Shown here in pieces: positions 44,942-54,030 of a DNA stretch of 64,000 nucleotides. The DNA is from Guyparkeria sp016278265 (GTDB lineage: Bacteria > Pseudomonadota > Gammaproteobacteria > Halothiobacillales > Halothiobacillaceae). A program made the translations under genes and the position numbers. The notes beneath the pieces were generated by a model that made no database searches, was not told the origin of the DNA, and saw only the letters and a program-made list of their open reading frames with translations. Within the stretch, counting starts at the first letter, position 1; every line of letters starts with the position of its first letter. The stretch lies in NCBI RefSeq assembly GCF_044582145.1, contig NZ_JBDODO010000005.1. One strand, written 5' to 3'.

Positions 44942-46623
44942 TGCGACAGGAACGGTATGTCGGCCGGATGAGTCCCATCTGGCAGTTGCTCGAGGTAAAG
45001 GCGACCGAGCACATGCGCCGCCACCCGAACGATTGGTTCCAGACCGATGCCAACAGGGCGGCCCGCCTGTCGGGGCACGCGGCCGGCTTGTCGATCGACT
45101 ATTCCAAGCAACGCCTCACCGATGACGTGATCGATGGCCTGCTCGCGCTGGCCGAGGAACGTGGCGTGCTGGAGCTGCGTGACGACATGTTCAATGGCGT
45201 GCACATCAACGGCAGCGAGGACCGGGCGGTGCTGCACGTGGCGCTGCGCAACCGGTCGAACCGGCCGATCTGCTTCGATGGCAAGGATGTGATGCCGGAG
45301 GTCAACGCCGTCCTCGATCACATGGAAACCTTCGTGGATTCGGTTCAGTCAGGCGAATGGCGGGGGTACGCGGGTGATCCGATCACCGACGTGGTGAATA
45401 TCGGCGTGGGTGGCTCGGATCTCGGGACGCGCATGGTGTGCCGGGCATTGGGGTCCTACGCCGATCGCGGCATCGGCGTGCATTTCGTCTCCAATATCGC
45501 CCCAAGTGATCTGGCCTCGAAGCTTGCCGTGCTCGACCCAAAGACCACGCTGTTCGTGGTCTCCTCCAAGAGCTTCGGCACGCAGGAAACGCTGGCCAAT
45601 GCGCGCTCGGCCCGGCGGTGGTTCCTGGAGAGCGCCCCCGACGAGGAGGCGATCAAAAAGCATTTTGTCGCAGTCTCCACCAACACCGAGCGCGTGCGCG
45701 ACTTCGGTATCGACCCGGACAACATGTTCCCCATCTGGGACTGGGTTGGTGGACGGTATTCGCTGTGGTCGGCCATCGGGTTGCCGATCGCCCTGTATCT
45801 GGGCATGGATCGTTTCAAGCAATTGCTCGACGGGGCACATGCCCTCGACGAACACTTCCGGCTGAATACGGGGCGGGACAACCTGCCGCTGATCCTCGGG
45901 CTGATCGACGTCTGGAATGCCGACTTTCTCGGGTCGGACTCGCTGGCAATCTTTCCCTACGGCACACGGCTCGGCTTTCTGCCTGCCCACCTCCAGCAGG
46001 TGATGATGGAATCCAATGGCAAGCGCGTCCGGATCGACGGCCAGCCGGTCGATTCGCATACCAGCGCGGTGCTGTGGGGTGGACTGGGGACCAACGGGCA
46101 ACATGCGTTCTATCAATTGCTGCACCAGGGCACCCGGTTGATACCTTCTGATTTCATCAGCGCGATCCGAACCCATTCCCCGATCGGTACCCAGCAGCAG
46201 CAACTGCTTGCCAACCTGGTCGCCCAGAGCCGGGCATTGATGCTGGGGCGCAGCCTCGAGGACATCGAGGCGCAGATGCGAGCAGAAGGCGCCGATGAGG
46301 CAACCATCGAGCGGATCGCCCCGCACCGGGTCTGTCCGGGTGGGCAGCCGTCGAATACCATCCTGTTCCCGCAGATGACCCCGGAGGCGGTCGGTGCCTT
46401 GCTGGCCCTCTACGAGCATCGGGTGTTCGTGGCCGGGGCAGTCTGGCAGATCGACTCCTTCGACCAATGGGGGGTCGAGTTGGGCAAGCAGATGGCCAAC
46501 GAGCTCGAGCCGTTCGTGGGCAGCGATTTGGCGGACGATGGCTTCGACGGGTCCACCCGCTGGCTGCTCGACGAAATTCGCCAACACTGGACCGACGATC
46601 AAAACGGTGACGGCGGAGATTGA
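44941..46623 (+). CDS. pgi: glucose-6-phosphate isomerase
   Basis: A 560-residue enzyme interconverting G6P and F6P. Motifs are 'VVNIGVGGSDLGTRMVC', 'FVVSSKSFGTQETLANA', signature 1 'DWVGGRYSLWSAIGLP', and signature 2 'DSFDQWGVELGKQMAN'. The catalytic Glu/His segment is 'LGTNGQHAFYQLLHQGT'. The ATG shares a base with the zwf stop (TGATG), so the last two genes are translationally coupled. A later ATG at 44968 is a less likely start. Confidence 0.95.
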   Translation: MRQERYVGRMSPIWQLLEVKATEHMRRHPNDWFQTDANRAARLSGHAAGLSIDYSKQRLTDDVIDGLLALAEERGVLELRDDMFNGVHINGSEDRAVLHVALRNRSNRPICFDGKDVMPEVNAVLDHMETFVDSVQSGEWRGYAGDPITDVVNIGVGGSDLGTRMVCRALGSYADRGIGVHFVSNIAPSDLASKLAVLDPKTTLFVVSSKSFGTQETLANARSARRWFLESAPDEEAIKKHFVAVSTNTERVRDFGIDPDNMFPIWDWVGGRYSLWSAIGLPIALYLGMDRFKQLLDGAHALDEHFRLNTGRDNLPLILGLIDVWNADFLGSDSLAIFPYGTRLGFLPAHLQQVMMESNGKRVRIDGQPVDSHTSAVLWGGLGTNGQHAFYQLLHQGTRLIPSDFISAIRTHSPIGTQQQQLLANLVAQSRALMLGRSLEDIEAQMRAEGADEATIERIAPHRVCPGGQPSNTILFPQMTPEAVGALLALYEHRVFVAGAVWQIDSFDQWGVELGKQMANELEPFVGSDLADDGFDGSTRWLLDEIRQHWTDDQNGDGGD

Positions 46624-46764
46624 ATCCCTTCCTGCGGTCCGGCGGTTGTTAGCTCACGGTTTCGCTCCCCTTTCCGATAGAATCCCCGCAACGAAAACGG
46701 TCGACACGTGTTCGCGCCGTCAGGCCGGCCGTCGGCTGATCGCTTTTATGACCCAGGGGTGAGT

Positions 46765-47445
46765 GTGAACATTCTCTATCTTGATTCGTCGACGGAGGCC
46801 TGTACCGCCGGTGTCCTCGTCGGCGACCGGCTGGTCACCGATTTCGAGATCGCCCCCCGAGGACACGCAGAAAAGCTGCTGCCAATGGCTGAGGCGCTCT
46901 TGGAGCAGGCCCGGATCGATTTTGAGGACCTGGACCTGATCGGTTTCGGGCGCGGGCCGGGTTCGTTCACTGGCGTGCGTATTGCCACGGCAATGGCGCA
47001 GGGTATTGCCATCGCGCGGGACCTGCCGATGGTGGGCATCTCATCGCTCGCCTGCTTGGCAGCCGGCGCCTTCCGGCGGCTGGACGAATCGGGCGAGAAC
47101 ACCCGGGATGTCGAGGTGCGGGTCGCGATCGACGCCCGCATGGGCGAGATTTACCGGGCGGCCTATCGGCTGGGCGAGTCGGGTGGCTTGATCACGGTCG
47201 TGGACGAGGCGGTGACCGAACCGACATTTCCGGTGACGCAAGGCACCCGAGTGGTCGCCTGCGGTACGGGCTTCGGGCGGTATCCGGCACTCGGCGAGGG
47301 TCCGGAGGTGATGCGAGTCGAGCCGGACGCACTGCCGCATGCCCATGATGCACTGGCACTGATTCGCCGGCTGCCGGAAAGCGAGCACATCTCGGCCGAT
47401 GCGGCCGTGCCACGCTATCTGCGGGACAAGGTCGCCGGAGGTTGA
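46765..47445 (+). CDS. tsaB: tRNA threonylcarbamoyladenosine biosynthesis protein TsaB
   Basis: A 226-residue ASKHA-fold protein that partners TsaD in making t6A37 on ANN-decoding tRNAs. Visible features are 'ILYLDSSTEACTAGVL' (about 3-18), 'RGHAEKLLPMAEALLEQA', and the hallmark 'GFGRGPGSFTGVRIATAMAQG'. The GTG at 46765 is taken as start (AGGGG five bases upstream); GTG at 46759 adds two residues. It stands alone between pgi and a bidirectional terminator. Confidence 0.92.
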   Translation: MNILYLDSSTEACTAGVLVGDRLVTDFEIAPRGHAEKLLPMAEALLEQARIDFEDLDLIGFGRGPGSFTGVRIATAMAQGIAIARDLPMVGISSLACLAAGAFRRLDESGENTRDVEVRVAIDARMGEIYRAAYRLGESGGLITVVDEAVTEPTFPVTQGTRVVACGTGFGRYPALGEGPEVMRVEPDALPHAHDALALIRRLPESEHISADAAVPRYLRDKVAGG

Positions 47446-47474
47446 GACCGGGTCAGCCCCAGGGGATGACCTAA

Positions 47475-47506
47475 CAAAAAACGCCCCGAATCGATTTCGG
47501 GGCGTT
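47475..47506. terminator. bidirectional terminator between tsaB and a secreted-protein gene
   Basis: Stem AACGCCCCGAA / TTCGGGGCGTT with loop TCGAT. The minus strand reads TTTTTT after the hairpin, making it strong for the gene ending at 47544. The plus strand has only TTCTGGTTTT, weaker for tsaB. Confidence 0.85.
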
Positions 47507-47543
47507 CTGGTTTTCGGTCGCTTGGCCGACCGGGAGATGCGGT

Positions 47544-47969
47544 TTACTGGATATTGCCGCAGGCCACGATGGAATCACCATCATGGATGGCCACGGAGTG
47601 AGGATCACCCATCAGGTCTTCCGTGGACAGATCGATCGTGGTGACGGATTCGTTGCCGTCAACGGCACTCAGATCGAACAACGGGTCGTCGTCGAAGGCC
47701 AGCAAGTCCGGTGCCCCGTCGTTGCCCTCGACGTAGCGACAGATGCCCGTGTGCAGGCCTGCGGACATGCCGTCGGCGTTCTCCACGTTCAGCCTGACCG
47801 TCATCTCCCCGTTCTGGGGGATGAAGATGGCCGTACCGGAGACGCCTGAGTCAGCGCGCTGAGCGATGGAGGCCTGGTACTGCTCGTAGCTGTCTTCTGC
47901 CGCCATGGTCGGCGTGGTCAGACCCACGGAGAGCCCAGCGATCGCACTGGCGAGTAGCAATTTCTTCAT
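47544..47969 (-). CDS. small secreted protein, CHRD/Cu-Zn-SOD-like fold
   Basis: A 141-residue protein with signal peptide MKKLLLASAIAGLSVGLTTP-TMAA. The mature part (about 117 residues) has beta-strand-rich segments 'SGVSGTAIFIPQNGEMTVRL', 'GLHTGICRYVEGNDG' and a C-terminal 'HSVAIHDGDSIVACGNIQ'. The layout (gly-rich start, HTG-C, ending ACG-x-I) is like bacterial CHRD or Cu,Zn-SOD-like proteins, with two cysteines for a disulfide. The metal-ligand histidine set of true SOD is not visible, so enzymatic activity is doubtful. AAGGAG precedes the start. Confidence 0.6.
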   Translation of the reverse strand: MKKLLLASAIAGLSVGLTTPTMAAEDSYEQYQASIAQRADSGVSGTAIFIPQNGEMTVRLNVENADGMSAGLHTGICRYVEGNDGAPDLLAFDDDPLFDLSAVDGNESVTTIDLSTEDLMGDPHSVAIHDGDSIVACGNIQ

Positions 47970-48292
47970 GCGTTCTCCTTGACTGCGTTTTGGTTGGAAA
48001 CGTTGGACGGCCAAGCAGCTCGGGGGGCGAAAACAGTGCCCCGTGCCTGCCGTACCGGTCTGCAATGGAGCATAGGACACTTGCCCGAGGTTGCAAGGAA
48101 GGCCGCCGCGACTCCTTACCTGGGGTTCAAGCCCGGGCGGGGTCGACCTGTGTGGTGGGTCGATTGAGCGTGATAACCTCACGTCGGACTCACGCCATGG
48201 CGCCCTGATGAACTGCAAGGATTCGGGCTTCCCGCTTGCGGTTGGTCGCCGCTCGTTGCTTTGACCGCTCGCTCTAGAGAATGCTGGTCGGA

Positions 48293-48673
48293 ATGAAACT
48301 GTATCTGTTGATTGGATTGGCCGGGGGCCTAGGCGCCATGGCCCGCTATGGCCTGACCGCCGCGATCACGCAGGTTGGCGGGCGTGCCTTCCCCTGGGGC
48401 ACGCTGAGCGTCAATGTGATCGGCTCGGGGCTGATGGGCTTTCTCGGCGTGTGGCTGCTGACTCGCTGGCAGTTGCCGATCGAGTACCGGCTCGCGATCC
48501 TGACCGGTTTTCTCGGGGCGTTCACCACCATGTCTGCGTTTTCCATTGACACATTGGCCCTAATGCAACGACAGGCGTGGCTCTCGGTGGGCCTGTACGT
48601 GGTGGGGACCGTGATCCTCTGTCTGCTCGCCGCGCGAGGTGGCATGTTGCTAGGCGAGCGCCTGGCGGGATGA
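48293..48673 (+). CDS. crcB: fluoride channel/exporter CrcB
   Basis: A 126-residue protein with four membrane helices. 'GGLGAMARYGL' near the N-terminus, 'WGTLSVNVIGSGLMG' (helix 2 Asn-containing motif) and 'TGFLGAFTTMSAFSIDTL' (the G-x-T-T-x-S break) are family hallmarks. It forms a dual-topology dimer releasing fluoride. An ATG four codons upstream (48281) is also possible. I looked for the crcB fluoride riboswitch in the leader and did not see it. Its stop overlaps the queG start. Confidence 0.9.
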   Translation: MKLYLLIGLAGGLGAMARYGLTAAITQVGGRAFPWGTLSVNVIGSGLMGFLGVWLLTRWQLPIEYRLAILTGFLGAFTTMSAFSIDTLALMQRQAWLSVGLYVVGTVILCLLAARGGMLLGERLAG

Positions 48674-49758
48674 CCCCATCCCACGACATGACAACCCAGA
48701 CCACGCCGGAACGACTCAAGGAATCGATCCAGGCATGGGCTAGGGAGTTGGGCTTTACCGAGGCCCGGGTGACCGATACTGACCTATCGGCCTACGAGGC
48801 AGGGTTTGAACGCTGGCTCGCGGACGGGAACGCCGGCACGATGGGGTTTTTCCAACGCCACGGTCTGATGCGTTTTCATCCGGAGGAATTGGTACCCGGG
48901 ACCCGGCGGGTGCTGATGGTGACACGTGACTATCTGCCGCCGGAATCCCTCGGCCCGTCGAAAGTCCTGGGTGAGCCAGCCCTGGGCTACGTGAGCCGAT
49001 ACGCCCTGGGGCGGGATTACCACAAGCTGGTGCGCAAACGCCTGGCGCAACTGGCCCAGCGGATCAGCGATGCAGTCGGGCCGTTCACCTACCGGGCGTT
49101 CTGTGACTCCGCGCCGGTCTACGAGACCGGTCTCGCCGAACGGGCCGGGGCCGGATGGAAAGGCAAGCACTCGCTGGTGCTCAATCGATCCGGCGGATCG
49201 TGGTTCTTCCTCGGCGCGCTCTTTCTCGACATGGACCTACCGGTCGACGAACCCGTCCAGCCACATTGCGGCAGTTGCACGGCCTGCCTGGACGTTTGCC
49301 CGACCGGGGCGATCGTCGCCGACGGCGTGGTTGATGCGCGTCGTTGCATTTCCTATCTCACCATCGAGTCGCACGACGACATACCCGAATCGCTGCGCCC
49401 ATTGATGGGCAATCGGATCTACGGCTGTGACGATTGCCAGTTGGTCTGTCCGTGGAATCGATTCGCCCGGACGACCAATGACGCGGACTTTCATGCTAGG
49501 CAGGGATTGGATGCGCCGGACCTGGTCGAGTTGTTCGGTTGGGACGAACCAACGTTTCTGGCACGGACGGAAGGGTCGGCCATTCGGCGAATCGGCTGGC
49601 GTCGGTGGCGACGCAATCTGGCCGTCGCCCTGGGTAACCTGCCGGCGGGGCACCCTCGGATTCCGGCCGCGATGGCGGCATTGCGTGACGGATTGGGTGA
49701 GGCGGGCGATCAGGTCGATCGACACATCCATTGGGCGATTGCGCGACTGGTGGGGTAG
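48670..49758 (+). CDS. queG: epoxyqueuosine reductase
   Basis: A 362-residue iron-sulfur, cobalamin-dependent enzyme that makes queuosine at the tRNA wobble position. Two 4Fe-4S motifs are clear: 'CGSCTACLDVCPTGAI' (about 200-215) and 'CDDCQLVCPWN' (about 256-266), with a final HEAT-like C-terminal segment. 'YSDSGPVYE'-type active site is seen as 'FCDSAPVYETGLAERAG'. The ATG overlaps the crcB stop. Confidence 0.93.
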   Translation: MTPSHDMTTQTTPERLKESIQAWARELGFTEARVTDTDLSAYEAGFERWLADGNAGTMGFFQRHGLMRFHPEELVPGTRRVLMVTRDYLPPESLGPSKVLGEPALGYVSRYALGRDYHKLVRKRLAQLAQRISDAVGPFTYRAFCDSAPVYETGLAERAGAGWKGKHSLVLNRSGGSWFFLGALFLDMDLPVDEPVQPHCGSCTACLDVCPTGAIVADGVVDARRCISYLTIESHDDIPESLRPLMGNRIYGCDDCQLVCPWNRFARTTNDADFHARQGLDAPDLVELFGWDEPTFLARTEGSAIRRIGWRRWRRNLAVALGNLPAGHPRIPAAMAALRDGLGEAGDQVDRHIHWAIARLVG

Positions 49759-49789
49759 AAGGCGTCGGTGAGGCGTACGGGTGGTGCCG

Positions 49790-51208
49790 TCAGCTTTGCT
49801 CGAGTGCCGCCATGATCTCCAGTTGTTGCTCGCCCCGAGGGCCGCGGACCAATAGGGTAGAGATCAAGGCGCCGTCGACGGCCAGCGGGGCGATAACGAG
49901 CCCGGATCGCGCGGCCTGATCCAGGTTCGGGTCTAGGTGAGGGGCCAGGCGCTCACGGTTCTGCTCGTCGATCCCCAGCGTCTCCAGGCGCGACTGCAGG
50001 CGCGACAGTAGCGGAGACTGACCTAGCGCCAGTCGTTCTGGAAGAGCAACCTCCCCGGAGCGAATCCAGTGAAAACGACGTTTGGACAGGCCGTCCGCGG
50101 CGTTCTCGTAGAGTGCGATCTCCTCGACGCCGTCGAGCCGGCTCAGTTGCCGGATGGTGTCGCCCAATTGACGTCCCGGCGAGACCGAGGACGCGGTTTG
50201 AGTGACGGTGCCGCTTGCGTGGCTGCCGTTGTCGCTATCGTCGAGCCCGTAGTCGGCTGTCAGTGGCCAGAGCAGGTCGCGTCCGTCATCCTGCTGAACG
50301 AGCAAGTGACCGGGGTGATAGAGCGGGATCTCGGTGAATTCACGGGCATCGGCAAGGGTCTTTTGGACCGTCACACGCCAGGCTGCTTGCGGCGATAGGT
50401 GAAGTTGCTCGGCAATGCTGATCGTCAAGCGTCGGATCACGGGGTGATACCAGCCGAACTCGCTGGCGAAGGCGAGGCGGCGAGCCAGCACGAGAATGGT
50501 TTCGTGGTGTGCCCCGAGGGTGGGAATGCTCGCCTCCTCGGCCAGGAGCATGACCGGCAGGTAGTACCGTTCGGTCAAGGCCGTCTCCAGTTCGTGGAGA
50601 TCGATGCCAGCCTCCCCCAGGACCATTTCGAAGGCGCGGCCGACCGAGAAACAGCTATCGAGACTGCCGTTTTCCGCGTGTTCCTGCGTGAAATCGATCA
50701 AGCTTTTTCGCGCGATCGCCAGTGCCTGCCTGGCCAGTTCCGGGGCATCCCGCCAGAGGGCAAGTTCGACCAGGTTGTGGAGCAGGGCGGCGACCGAGAC
50801 CATTTCGAAGCCGGTTTCGCGGCGTTCGATCAGCCAGGTCTCGGTCAGCCGGGCGGCACGCATGGCTCGAGAGGACGCAGCCAGGTAGCCGGCCCGCTGC
50901 GCCTCGTCGGTCAGGGTGTTCTCGAGGATCGGGAGTTGCGGCAACTGGTTTCGTGCCCAGTTGCTGCCCAGAAGCGACAGGGCGTGCTCGAGGTTGTGTG
51001 GTGCGCTGCGTTCGCGCTTGCGCTGACCACTGGCCGCCGCGCCGAGGACGAAGCTGGCAGCCGCCGGGTCACGCCGTAGCCAGCCAACCAGCCGCGGGAA
51101 ATCGGGTGACTCGCTCAGCAGTTCCCGGCACATGCCCTGATGAATCGCCCGCCGGACAGGCAACGGGTGATCGAGCAGGTACTCGCTCCAGTTATCGGGC
51201 AGCGTCAT
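49790..51208 (-). CDS. HDOD-domain signalling protein
   Basis: A 472-residue soluble protein. The region of about 15-270 resembles an HDOD domain (helical, with 'LLGSNWARNQLPQLPIL' and 'MVSVAALLHNLVELALWRDAP'), a non-catalytic relative of HD phosphohydrolases used in bacterial signalling. The C-terminal 150 residues are a separate, unassigned domain (possibly GAF-like: 'LAPHLDPNLDQAARSGLVIA'). Start chosen at MTLPDNW, preceded by GGGGGA. It ends convergent with queG, with only 31 bp between them. Confidence 0.7.
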   Translation of the reverse strand: MTLPDNWSEYLLDHPLPVRRAIHQGMCRELLSESPDFPRLVGWLRRDPAAASFVLGAAASGQRKRERSAPHNLEHALSLLGSNWARNQLPQLPILENTLTDEAQRAGYLAASSRAMRAARLTETWLIERRETGFEMVSVAALLHNLVELALWRDAPELARQALAIARKSLIDFTQEHAENGSLDSCFSVGRAFEMVLGEAGIDLHELETALTERYYLPVMLLAEEASIPTLGAHHETILVLARRLAFASEFGWYHPVIRRLTISIAEQLHLSPQAAWRVTVQKTLADAREFTEIPLYHPGHLLVQQDDGRDLLWPLTADYGLDDSDNGSHASGTVTQTASSVSPGRQLGDTIRQLSRLDGVEEIALYENAADGLSKRRFHWIRSGEVALPERLALGQSPLLSRLQSRLETLGIDEQNRERLAPHLDPNLDQAARSGLVIAPLAVDGALISTLLVRGPRGEQQLEIMAALEQS

Positions 51209-51398
51209 GCCGGCTTCCCCCACGTAGTCCCTCAACCCAGTCGCTGGACGTCATTCCCTTGCCATCAGCGCCCCATGGCCATCAGCGCCACATTGCGGGC
51301 TTTTTGTGCCGTGTGCAATACCGCGGCTTTGACCCCACCGAGATTCGGTATCTTGCCGAGGCAGGCGTCCGCCCACTTGCAACTCCGGTCCGCCTGGT

Positions 51399-52784
51399 TC
51401 AGATGCGCTCGGCCATTGTCTTGGCGTTGCCGACATAGTCGCCCGGCGCCATCGCGGCAAGTCGTTCACGTGCCTCGGGCGGCAGTTCGTGGATGCCCTC
51501 GATGAAGGCGCGCATGGCCGGGCCGTCGACCCGTTGGCCGCGTGTAAGCGCCTTGAGCTTCTCGTAGGGTTTTTCCACGCCGTAACGCCGCATGACCGTC
51601 TGGATGGCCTCACCCAGCACTTCCCAGTTGCCGTCGAGTTCGGCGGCCAGCTGGTCGGCATTGATCTCGAGCTTGGACAGCCCCTTGGCCATCGAGCGGT
51701 AGGCGATCAGCGAGTGGCCGATGCCCACGCCCAAGGTGCGCAGGACGGTGGAGTCGGTCAGGTCGCGCTGCCAGCGGCTGATCGGCAGCTTGCGGGCGAG
51801 ATGTCCCATCACCGCGTTGCCCACGCCCAGGTTGCCCTCGGCGTTCTCGAAATCGATTGGGTTGACCTTGTGCGGCATGGTCGACGAGCCGACCTCGCCT
51901 TCGACCAGGCGTTGCTTGAAGTGCCCCAGCGCGATCTGACCCCAGATGTCGCGGGAGAAATCAATCAGGATGGTGTTGGCCCGTTCAATCGCATCGAACA
52001 GCTCGGCGATGTAGTCGTGCGGCTCAATCTGGATGGTGTAGGCGTTGTGGGTCAGGCCCAGGCCTTCGACAAAGCGTTTGGAGAAGCCCGGCCAGTCGAT
52101 TTCGGGGTAGGCGGCCAGGTGGGCGTTGAAGTTGCCCACCGCCCCGTTGATCTTGCCCATCAGCTTGACGTCGGCGATCTGGGCGCGCTGGCGCTCGAGG
52201 CGCGCGACCACGTTGGCGATCTCCTTGCCGATGGTCGACGGCGAGGCCGGCTGGCCGTGGGTACGCGAGAGCAAGGATACGGCCGCCCATTCGTGGGCCA
52301 TTTTGCGCAGGGTGTCGATCAGCCCGTCGATCTCCGGCAGGACGACCTCCTCGCGTGCCTTGGCGAGCATCAGGCCATAGGCGAGGTTGTTGATGTCCTC
52401 GGAGGTGCAGGCAAAGTGAAAGAATTCGCTGATCGAGGCCAGGCGCGGATGATCGGCGACCTGCTCCTTGAGGAAGTACTCGACCGCCTTGACGTCGTGG
52501 TTGGTGGTCGCCTCGAATTCCTTGACGCGCATGGCCGATTCGACCCGGAACTCCGAGACGATGGCATCCAGCGAGGCACGGTCCTCGTCGTTCAACGCCG
52601 GCACTTCGGCGATCTTCGGCTCGTCGGCCAGTGCCTTGAACCACTCGACCTCCACCAGCACGCGATACTTGATCAGCGCGTACTCGCTGAAACACTCGGT
52701 CAGCGCGCGGGTGTGGCGGGCATAGCGGCCGTCGAGCGGCGAGACGGCGGTCAGGGCGAAGGCGGCTTGGGCGGAGTCAGTCAT
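51399..52784 (-). CDS. purB: adenylosuccinate lyase
   Basis: A 461-residue fumarase/aspartase-superfamily lyase acting at two steps of purine synthesis (SAICAR and adenylosuccinate cleavage). 'TEYALIKYRVLVEVEW'-like N-terminus, 'SRTHGQPASPSTIGKE' (catalytic His), and the signature loop 'GSSTMPHKVNPIDFENAEGN' (catalytic Ser) are present. Length matches E. coli PurB (456). The start at MTDSAQAA follows the AGGAAC-type site. Confidence 0.95.
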   Translation of the reverse strand: MTDSAQAAFALTAVSPLDGRYARHTRALTECFSEYALIKYRVLVEVEWFKALADEPKIAEVPALNDEDRASLDAIVSEFRVESAMRVKEFEATTNHDVKAVEYFLKEQVADHPRLASISEFFHFACTSEDINNLAYGLMLAKAREEVVLPEIDGLIDTLRKMAHEWAAVSLLSRTHGQPASPSTIGKEIANVVARLERQRAQIADVKLMGKINGAVGNFNAHLAAYPEIDWPGFSKRFVEGLGLTHNAYTIQIEPHDYIAELFDAIERANTILIDFSRDIWGQIALGHFKQRLVEGEVGSSTMPHKVNPIDFENAEGNLGVGNAVMGHLARKLPISRWQRDLTDSTVLRTLGVGIGHSLIAYRSMAKGLSKLEINADQLAAELDGNWEVLGEAIQTVMRRYGVEKPYEKLKALTRGQRVDGPAMRAFIEGIHELPPEARERLAAMAPGDYVGNAKTMAERI

Positions 52785-52949
52785 GCGCGTTCCTGTAAAA
52801 ATCGGTTGGTCGAGCCGGGCAGGGGACTCGAATTCAACGGGTTGATTCGTGATTATGCGATTGGCGGCCGGGCGAGCCAAATGCCGCCCGTTGCGGCCTG
52901 GGGCAGTATCGGGTCTTTCAGGCGATACCCCCCAGGTTTCGTCTGCCGG

Positions 52950-53840
52950 TCAGGTGGCGGTATCCGGCCGAGCCAGGGCCTCGTGCAGCACCCGGGTCAG
53001 TTCGCGCAACACGTCGAGCGTCAGGCGTTGCTCGGCCTCGAGGCGAGTGGCGGGATCGTCCAGGCCATCGTCGTCGAACTCGTCATCGAGGGTATCGAGT
53101 GCCTTGACCTTGGTCAGGGCGCCGTCGGTCCGGATGGTAAAGCGCAACCGATCGCGCCAGACGAGTTCGAGTTGCTCGACCGTCATGCCGTCGCGCAGGT
53201 GGGCCAGCACGTTCTCGTCGGGCAGCCCCAGGCGGGTGACCGTGATGCTGCCGCCGTCGCGCGGTTCGAGCAGTTTGGCCGACTCGCCCAGCTCGAATCC
53301 GGCCGGCGGTCCCTCGAGGAGCCAGCGCGACAACCGGCTGCCGTGCTCCTCGGAGCCGAAGGCCGGGGTGACGCGCCACTGACCGAGCGTCTCGCGCAGC
53401 AGCGAATTGATCTGGCTGTTGCGCTTTTCGCCGGCATTGGCCAGCCACGCCTGCTTGTTGCGCGCGTCGATGATCACCCGGGTTTCGGCTTGCCGCGGGA
53501 AGGCCTGCGGCAACAGCTCCAACAGGGCATTCTCGCGGGCCTGGCGCAATTCATCGCGGGAAGGTTCGCGCTCGCCGGCCTCCGCAGCCAGTTTCTTGGC
53601 CGCGTGATCCTGAATCACCCGCGGCGGCACGGCCCGTTCCTCGCGGCGGAACAACAGGCCGAAGGCCCCATCGGTCTCGATGGCCAGCGCCTCGGCGATC
53701 ACCGGGGCCCAGCCCATGGACTCGACCTGTTGCGACAGGGTAGGGGCAAAGCGCTTCTCGGCCAGCTGTTCGGATAGCGTATCCAGCGACGGTTCGGGCC
53801 AGTCGGCCAGGTCGAAGGCGGCAATCTGGGAAAAGAGCAT
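52950..53840 (-). CDS. rdgC: recombination-associated protein RdgC
   Basis: A 296-residue ring-forming DNA-binding protein that modulates RecA. Family landmarks are the N-terminal 'LAEKRFAPTLSQQVESMGWA' and 'QAFPRQAETRVIIDARNKQA'. The start at MLFSQIAAF (53840) aligns with the family's 'MWFKNL' start and has GGAG 12 bases upstream; an upstream in-frame ATG at 53894 gives an unlikely extension. The C-terminus is acidic. Confidence 0.88.
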   Translation of the reverse strand: MLFSQIAAFDLADWPEPSLDTLSEQLAEKRFAPTLSQQVESMGWAPVIAEALAIETDGAFGLLFRREERAVPPRVIQDHAAKKLAAEAGEREPSRDELRQARENALLELLPQAFPRQAETRVIIDARNKQAWLANAGEKRNSQINSLLRETLGQWRVTPAFGSEEHGSRLSRWLLEGPPAGFELGESAKLLEPRDGGSITVTRLGLPDENVLAHLRDGMTVEQLELVWRDRLRFTIRTDGALTKVKALDTLDDEFDDDGLDDPATRLEAEQRLTLDVLRELTRVLHEALARPDTAT

Positions 53841-54030
53841 GGCGTCGGCGACTCCGATAAGCGGTTGGCAAATGAAAACCCGCGGCAGGTCCATCCGGGG
53901 TCAGGTCGGGGCGCATTATGCCTGATGGATTGGGGCATTGCTCGCTGGCCGCGGGCACGGAATCCATCCGGTTCCTGATATGCTCACGAGACTTGAAACC
54001 CTAATTTTCGCTGTTATCTACAAGGCCACC

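Noticed and set aside
48180..48292. Fluoride riboswitch upstream of crcB
   Set aside because: The GGCGATGG...CTGATG core and pseudoknot arms could not be found in the leader.
53993..54020. TTGAAA and TATCTA with a 16-base spacer as a pepN promoter
   Set aside because: It would start transcription about four bases before the pepN ATG, giving a nearly leaderless mRNA, although an AAGG ribosome site is present. Left out without transcript data.
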